NCBI GenBank assembly: GCA_051016155.1
Contig: CP136537.1
Coordinates: forward strand, 310,001-374,000
Origin: RCC90-49c sp051016155
GTDB taxonomy: Bacteria > Bacteroidota > Bacteroidia > Cytophagales > Amoebophilaceae
Reading direction: 5' to 3'
Length of the DNA: 64,000 nucleotides
Both the position numbers and the translations under genes were made by a program. Under the pieces are notes generated by a model. That model did not search any database. It was not told the origin of the DNA and saw only the letters and a list, made by a program, of their open reading frames with translations. Below, one piece after another: positions 60,903-64,000 of the stretch; the stretch's first letter is position 1; the number at the start of each line of letters is the position of its first letter.

Positions 60903-61787
60903 TTAGCGGAGATTGATCGGCTGAGCGCTTCCTTCTCCAGGATAGGGCTCGTGGTTGGAGCCTAGCAATGAGAACCCATTGATAAGTGTCTTACGTTCAG
61001 CGGTTGAATGATTAGGTAAACTATTGTGTAAGAGATAGACATGCATCAATACAGTATCTCCTGGAGCAAGTAGTAAGGGAATGGTTTTGCTGATATCGAA
61101 CGCAGCAGGGAGCGCTTCATCCTCAATAAAGGGCCCGAACTGTGTTGTTCTATCTTTGTGTGAACCTGGTATGACCCTGAGCGGTCCATTGTGTTCCGTA
61201 TGCGCATCAATGGCTGTGATCACTTGGACGAAACCGCCCATGTCATTGTGTTGCTCCTGTTCATCCCAGTTAGGGTCAAAATTTCGCCTATTTTGGATAT
61301 CTCTATGCCATCCAAATTGGACCTGGTCGCCAGGGAGCTTGTAATGTATCTGGTTGATCAAGTGATCGGCTTGATCGCTCTGTAGTATTTGAGCAGCTAG
61401 GTGGGTAACTCTCTTATCACGACCGTATTCCAGTAGTCGAGGACAAGCCGCTCCAGCCCATACAATGCGTTGTATAGTTGCTTTGTCCTGCTCCCTTTCG
61501 AGCACAAATTGTGTTCCTTGATGCATTACTTTTCCACTCTGATGAGCGCCGAGGGTCAGCGCTGTCTCTTTGAGTTGGTCGGCTAATGCTCGCATTTCCG
61601 CCACTTCTTCCGCAGTAAACAGCTGCTTCAATATCACGTATCCTTCCTGCTGGTAGTGTTCGTACTGTTCTTGGGTCAAGTGGATAGGCTCTTTAGTGTT
61701 TGTGCCAGCTGGCATAGTATTACTGGTCAACAAGGTAATGAGAGTACAATACAATATGCTTTTGTTGAAAACGCTGACTGGGTGCAT
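60903..61787 (-). CDS. Phytanoyl-CoA dioxygenase (PhyH)-family protein, possibly exported
   Basis: About 294 residues from ATG 61787. Fe(II)/2-oxoglutarate dioxygenase fold: LTQEQYEHYQQEGYVILKQL, the H-x-D iron motif in FGWHRDIQN, GPLRVIPGSHKDRT, LLAPGDTVLMHVYLLHNSLP then NHSTAERKTLINGF with the distal His and the 2-oxoglutarate Arg. All catalytic residues are present. The N-terminus MHPVSVFNKSILYCTLITLL looks like a signal peptide, which would be unusual for this cofactor; starting at the internal Met (61715, MPAGTNTKEP) would give a cytosolic enzyme of normal family length. Substrate unknown (alkyl or secondary-metabolite hydroxylation typical). Confidence 0.82.
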   Translation of the reverse strand: MHPVSVFNKSILYCTLITLLTSNTMPAGTNTKEPIHLTQEQYEHYQQEGYVILKQLFTAEEVAEMRALADQLKETALTLGAHQSGKVMHQGTQFVLEREQDKATIQRIVWAGAACPRLLEYGRDKRVTHLAAQILQSDQADHLINQIHYKLPGDQVQFGWHRDIQNRRNFDPNWDEQEQHNDMGGFVQVITAIDAHTEHNGPLRVIPGSHKDRTTQFGPFIEDEALPAAFDISKTIPLLLAPGDTVLMHVYLLHNSLPNHSTAERKTLINGFSLLGSNHEPYPGEGSAQPINLR

Positions 61788-61861
61788 AATACTTTTCGTT
61801 GGATAGGCAAAAGTTGTCAATCGCTGCCAAATATAAGCCGAGACGGTTACAAAATGCACCT

Positions 61862-61872
61862 AACAGTCTGTT
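61862..61872. promoter_or_regulatory. AACAGTCTGTT palindrome upstream of the PhyH gene
   Basis: Third occurrence of the 11-bp near-palindrome also seen at 8105-8115 and 8369-8379. It lies 75 bp upstream of the PhyH start. Could be an operator or part of a degenerate repeat; nothing decides. Confidence 0.3.
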
Positions 61873-61917
61873 AACACCCTAAAGATAGGCCTTGCCAAGT
61901 CTATAACCAGTTTATCA

Positions 61918-61958
61918 ACCACGCAATCACAAAATTGCTCAATAATAATAATAAGCTC
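61918..61958 (-). repeat. MITE-A partial copy
   Basis: AACCACGCAATCACAAAAT then TGCTCAATAATAATAATAAGCTC. The AACCACGCAATCACAAAAT block is identical to that of the 8917 copy. The other end is lost. Confidence 0.55.
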
Positions 61959-62225
61959 GAAATGACAGCCCTTTAAGCTCTTTGGGAAGTCGTTATCTTC
62001 GATCCAAGCCAAAAACATCATTAATGCGGGCATATAATCACTCTTAATTTTCTGAAGAGCGAGATTGTTTCATGATAAATAATTGACTAAGATTATCATG
62101 ATACCAAGAAGTGTGTTACCAACTACATCATGCAATGGCAAAAACATAATACTATCATTTTACACGCTTATTGTTCCTAAGTATATGGTTCTGCAGCGTC
62201 GAATGTAATAGTGACAAAAGTAAGC
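61959..62225. other. Gap before the IS481 element
   Basis: 267 bp; a few minus-strand codons (MPALMMFLAWIEDNDFPKSL) look gene-like but are not recognised and not open for long. Otherwise AT-rich. Nothing supported. Confidence 0.3.
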
Positions 62226-63414
62226 TGTAGTAGTTAAAATTTAATCTGACATTGGTTAAATGGTACAACAACTAAAACTACTACTATCATGAACTTAAAC
62301 CAGAAGATGAGCTAACCCCAAATTGGACTGCTTGAACTCGCTAAAAGCCTGGGCAACATCTCGGCCGCTTGCAAAACCTTGGGATACAGTCCAGACAGCT
62401 ACTATCGCTTTAAAGAGCTCTTTGAGACAGGAGGGCAAGAGGCATTGTTAGAGATCAGTCGCAAAAAGCCTATCCTGGCTAATAGAGTAGAGCCCCCTGT
62501 TGAAAAGGCAGTCGTTCAGATGGCCACTGACTTTCCTACTTACGGGCAACTTAGCGTCGCTAATGAGCTCAAAAAGCAAGGTATTATTGTCTCCCCTGGA
62601 GGCGTTCGCTCTATTTGGCTACGGCACGAGTTGAACAATATCAAAAAGAGACTTCAGGCCTTAGAAGCGAAGATGGCACAAGAAGGCCTTGTGCTCACTG
62701 AGAGTCAGCTCCAGGCTATGGAGAAGCATCAGCGTGATAAAGAAGCCTATGGAGAGATCGATTCGGACCATCCAGCCTATCTAGGCTGTCAGGATACCTA
62801 CTATGTAGGGCACTTCAAGGGCATTGACAAGGTCCATGATCAAGTCTACATTGACGCCTACACGCGTGTAGCAGATTGCAAGCTCTACAATGAGAAGATA
62901 GCGATAACGAGCGCTGCTATGCTCAATGATCGCGTGCTCCCTCGGTATGAACAGCAAGGGGTGCCTACCTTACGTATCCTAACAGGTCGAGGAACAGAGT
63001 ACAAAGGCAAACTGGAGCACCATGCTTATGAGTTGTTCTTATCAGTCGAGGGGATAAGTCATAGCATGAGGCGGGCTTACTCCCCGCAGAGCAACGGAAT
63101 ATGTGAGCGATTCAATAGGACGATGAAGCAGGCGTTCTTTGATTGTGCCATGGGCAAGAAGATATATAGAAGTATAGAGGAGTTACAGACGGACTTGGAT
63201 GTATGGTTAGCTTATTACAACGGGGAGCGTGTGCATAGTGGACGTTATTGTTATGGGAAGAGGCCGTTGGCTACGTTGCTCTCAAGTAAGCACCTGAGTG
63301 TGGAGAAGCATAATGAGATGATGCACCTGAAGGGTAGCTCAGACAGTTATGAGTTAGCAGACGCTAGAGCTAACTAGAATTATCTGCTTGTCAGATTAAA
63401 TACTGACTATTACA
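62226..63414 (+). mobile_element. IS481-family insertion sequence, inactivated
   Basis: 1189 bp. Left end TGTAGTAGTTAAAATTTAAT; right end, reverse complement, TGTAATAGTCAGTATTTAAT, both continuing CTGACA: imperfect inverted repeats of about 26 bp. No target duplication is visible, and the right side abuts a truncated second transposase. The transposase carries an early stop and a catalytic substitution, so the copy is probably dead. Confidence 0.85.
62289..63377 (+). pseudogene. IS481-family transposase with early stop and lost catalytic Asp
   Basis: The natural start is ATG 62289 (MNLNQKMS), but TAA at 62313-62315 interrupts after eight codons; the frame then continues open (IGLLELAKSLGNISAACKTL, the HTH domain) to 63377. 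A TTG at 62379 could restart at residue MGYSPDSYYRF, losing half of the HTH. The rve core has the first Asp (QDTYYVGHFKGIDKVHDQVY) and the Glu (SNGICERFNRTMKQAF), but the middle Asp of the LTDxGTEY motif is Gly (RILTGRGTEYKG, codon GGT at 62985). Two independent defects argue for a non-functional enzyme. Confidence 0.85.
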
Positions 63415-63415
63415 G

Positions 63416-63926
63416 CCGTGTTGAGCTTGTGTTGATGCAACAAAACAGAGAGGGCAAAAAGGAAGTCAATGCCTTGTTGTCCGATGCTTTTTCTAAAGTG
63501 CACCAAGTCAGAGGCAGCACAAGGCTGAGTCCATTGGAAGGCATTTTTCCCGCAAAAGAACTGGAAGTAGGGATTTTCTTGCCAAAGCTCGACGAGTCAC
63601 TCATCAGCGAGGTTGAAGATGCGTTGCAAGAGAAGGAGTCCCGTCATGAGCCTGCTAGGATGGGCGGGCTGTCCAGTATTGGAATAGAGCTGTTTGAACC
63701 TGTCTTCGATAGCGTTCCAGGGGATTTTTTGGGCTAAAATGTAGAGGTGCTTTTTAGGATCGAGCAGCTCAATGAGATTGAGTTTGAACAAGTCAGACTG
63801 TCCTTGGTTGTCTGTTTGACCGATCAAAGTATTGGAAAAACATGCAAGGAATGTTGTTAAACATAGGTATAACTTGCAAAAAAGGAAGACAACAAGCGTG
63901 TAAATGTCCCTAAAACCTTCCCCCAA
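63416..63926 (-). pseudogene. Truncated DUF772-type (IS5/IS1182-like) transposase
   Basis: On the minus strand: LIELLDPKKHLYILAQKIPW, FKQLYSNTGQPAHPSRLMTG, LLLLQRIFNLADE, then TGA (63600 region), then the frame resumes LVELWQENPYFQFFCGKNAF and DLVHFRKSIGQQGIDFLFAL until it meets the IS481 right end at 63414. This is the N-terminal DUF772 domain of IS5-group transposases. An internal stop and the loss of the whole catalytic part make it a relic. The outer end of the element is probably near 63965. The IS481 copy seems to have cut it. Confidence 0.82.
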
Positions 63927-64000
63927 AGGCTTTTATGAAGACTTTTTGTAGTTCTTAAGGGCCAACTAAATATCAACTACTACACTTTAACGACGAACAA

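Noticed and set aside
63429..63737. 102-codon plus-strand frame at the right edge
   Set aside because: The opposite strand carries clear DUF772 transposase motifs in the same bases.
1..64000. CRISPR array to go with cas6
   Set aside because: No set of 25-40-bp direct repeats at regular spacing was seen. The only tandem repeat is the 69-bp coding repeat in the Rpn gene, and the interspersed AATCAC-type words belong to MITE copies.

Overview
The window looks like a chromosome segment of a Bacteroidota bacterium, most plausibly a host-associated (amoeba or arthropod) symbiont near the Amoebophilaceae. Family-level evidence: Bacteroidota-type RpoZ, a PUR-alpha-like DUF3276 protein, a WbqC-family protein, a DUF2851 protein, an OstA-like protein, a fused alpha/beta 2-oxoacid dehydrogenase E1, a YbeY with the GYxD variant of the third metal ligand, and a TTTG/TAnnTTTG promoter before bamD. 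Symbiont-like evidence: ankyrin and HEAT-like proteins, an Rpn-type nuclease with internal repeats, a giant SpvB/RHS toxin, several insertion sequences and relics, pseudogenes and many short interspersed repeats. The taxonomy is inferred from gene content only.

Layout. 1-2.0 kb: efflux adaptor and FtsX/MacB permease. 2.3-8.1 kb: uvrA, OstA-like, bamD-rpoZ, then almost 1 kb without a gene. 9-16 kb: dicarboxylate/amino-acid symporter, acetyltransferase, fused E1, ybeY, M42 peptidase. 16-24.4 kb: hypothetical exported protein, ferritin, Rpn nuclease, ferredoxin, DUF3276, ychF, an isolated cas6, tRNA-Ser(GGA), hypothetical protein, tatD. 24.4-30.9 kb: decayed phosphodiesterase, M20 amidohydrolase, ABC-F ATPase, DEAD-box helicase, apbE. 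30.9-39 kb: intact IS3-family element inside a short repeat, HEAT-like fragment, coiled-coil lipoprotein, clpC, wbqC-like, POT peptide transporter. 39.2-51 kb: the RHS toxin island. 51.2-61.8 kb: DUF2851, lolA, ftsK, folA, exported hypothetical protein, folD, rsmH, PhyH-family dioxygenase. 62.2-64 kb: a decayed IS481-family element next to a truncated DUF772-type transposase.

The most interesting region is the toxin island. A 2876-residue SpvB/RHS protein ends in a variable tip that could be a cysteine-hydrolase-like domain. It is followed by a secreted ankyrin protein (candidate immunity factor) and accompanied by three divergent ~105-residue paralogs of unknown function. The 5' part of the cassette (293-bp leader, small gene, toxin start) is present twice in tandem, and the first toxin copy is cut after about 48 codons.

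The second theme is a family of ~120-bp MITE-like elements with imperfect terminal inverted repeats (GAGRCCATTGC / GCAACAGTCTC). Three copies have perfect 5-bp target duplications. Copies sit against or inside gene ends: folD takes its C-terminus from one, rsmH starts beside one, and the IS3 element has jumped into one. A second family (ACTCACC...GGTGAGT), a degenerate AT-rich tract and a structured hairpin element fill other gaps.

Cell-envelope genes (OstA-like, BamD, LolA, efflux adaptor/permease) are scattered rather than in one operon. Peptide and dicarboxylate/amino-acid importers with two peptidases suggest scavenging of host nutrients; that last point is inference.
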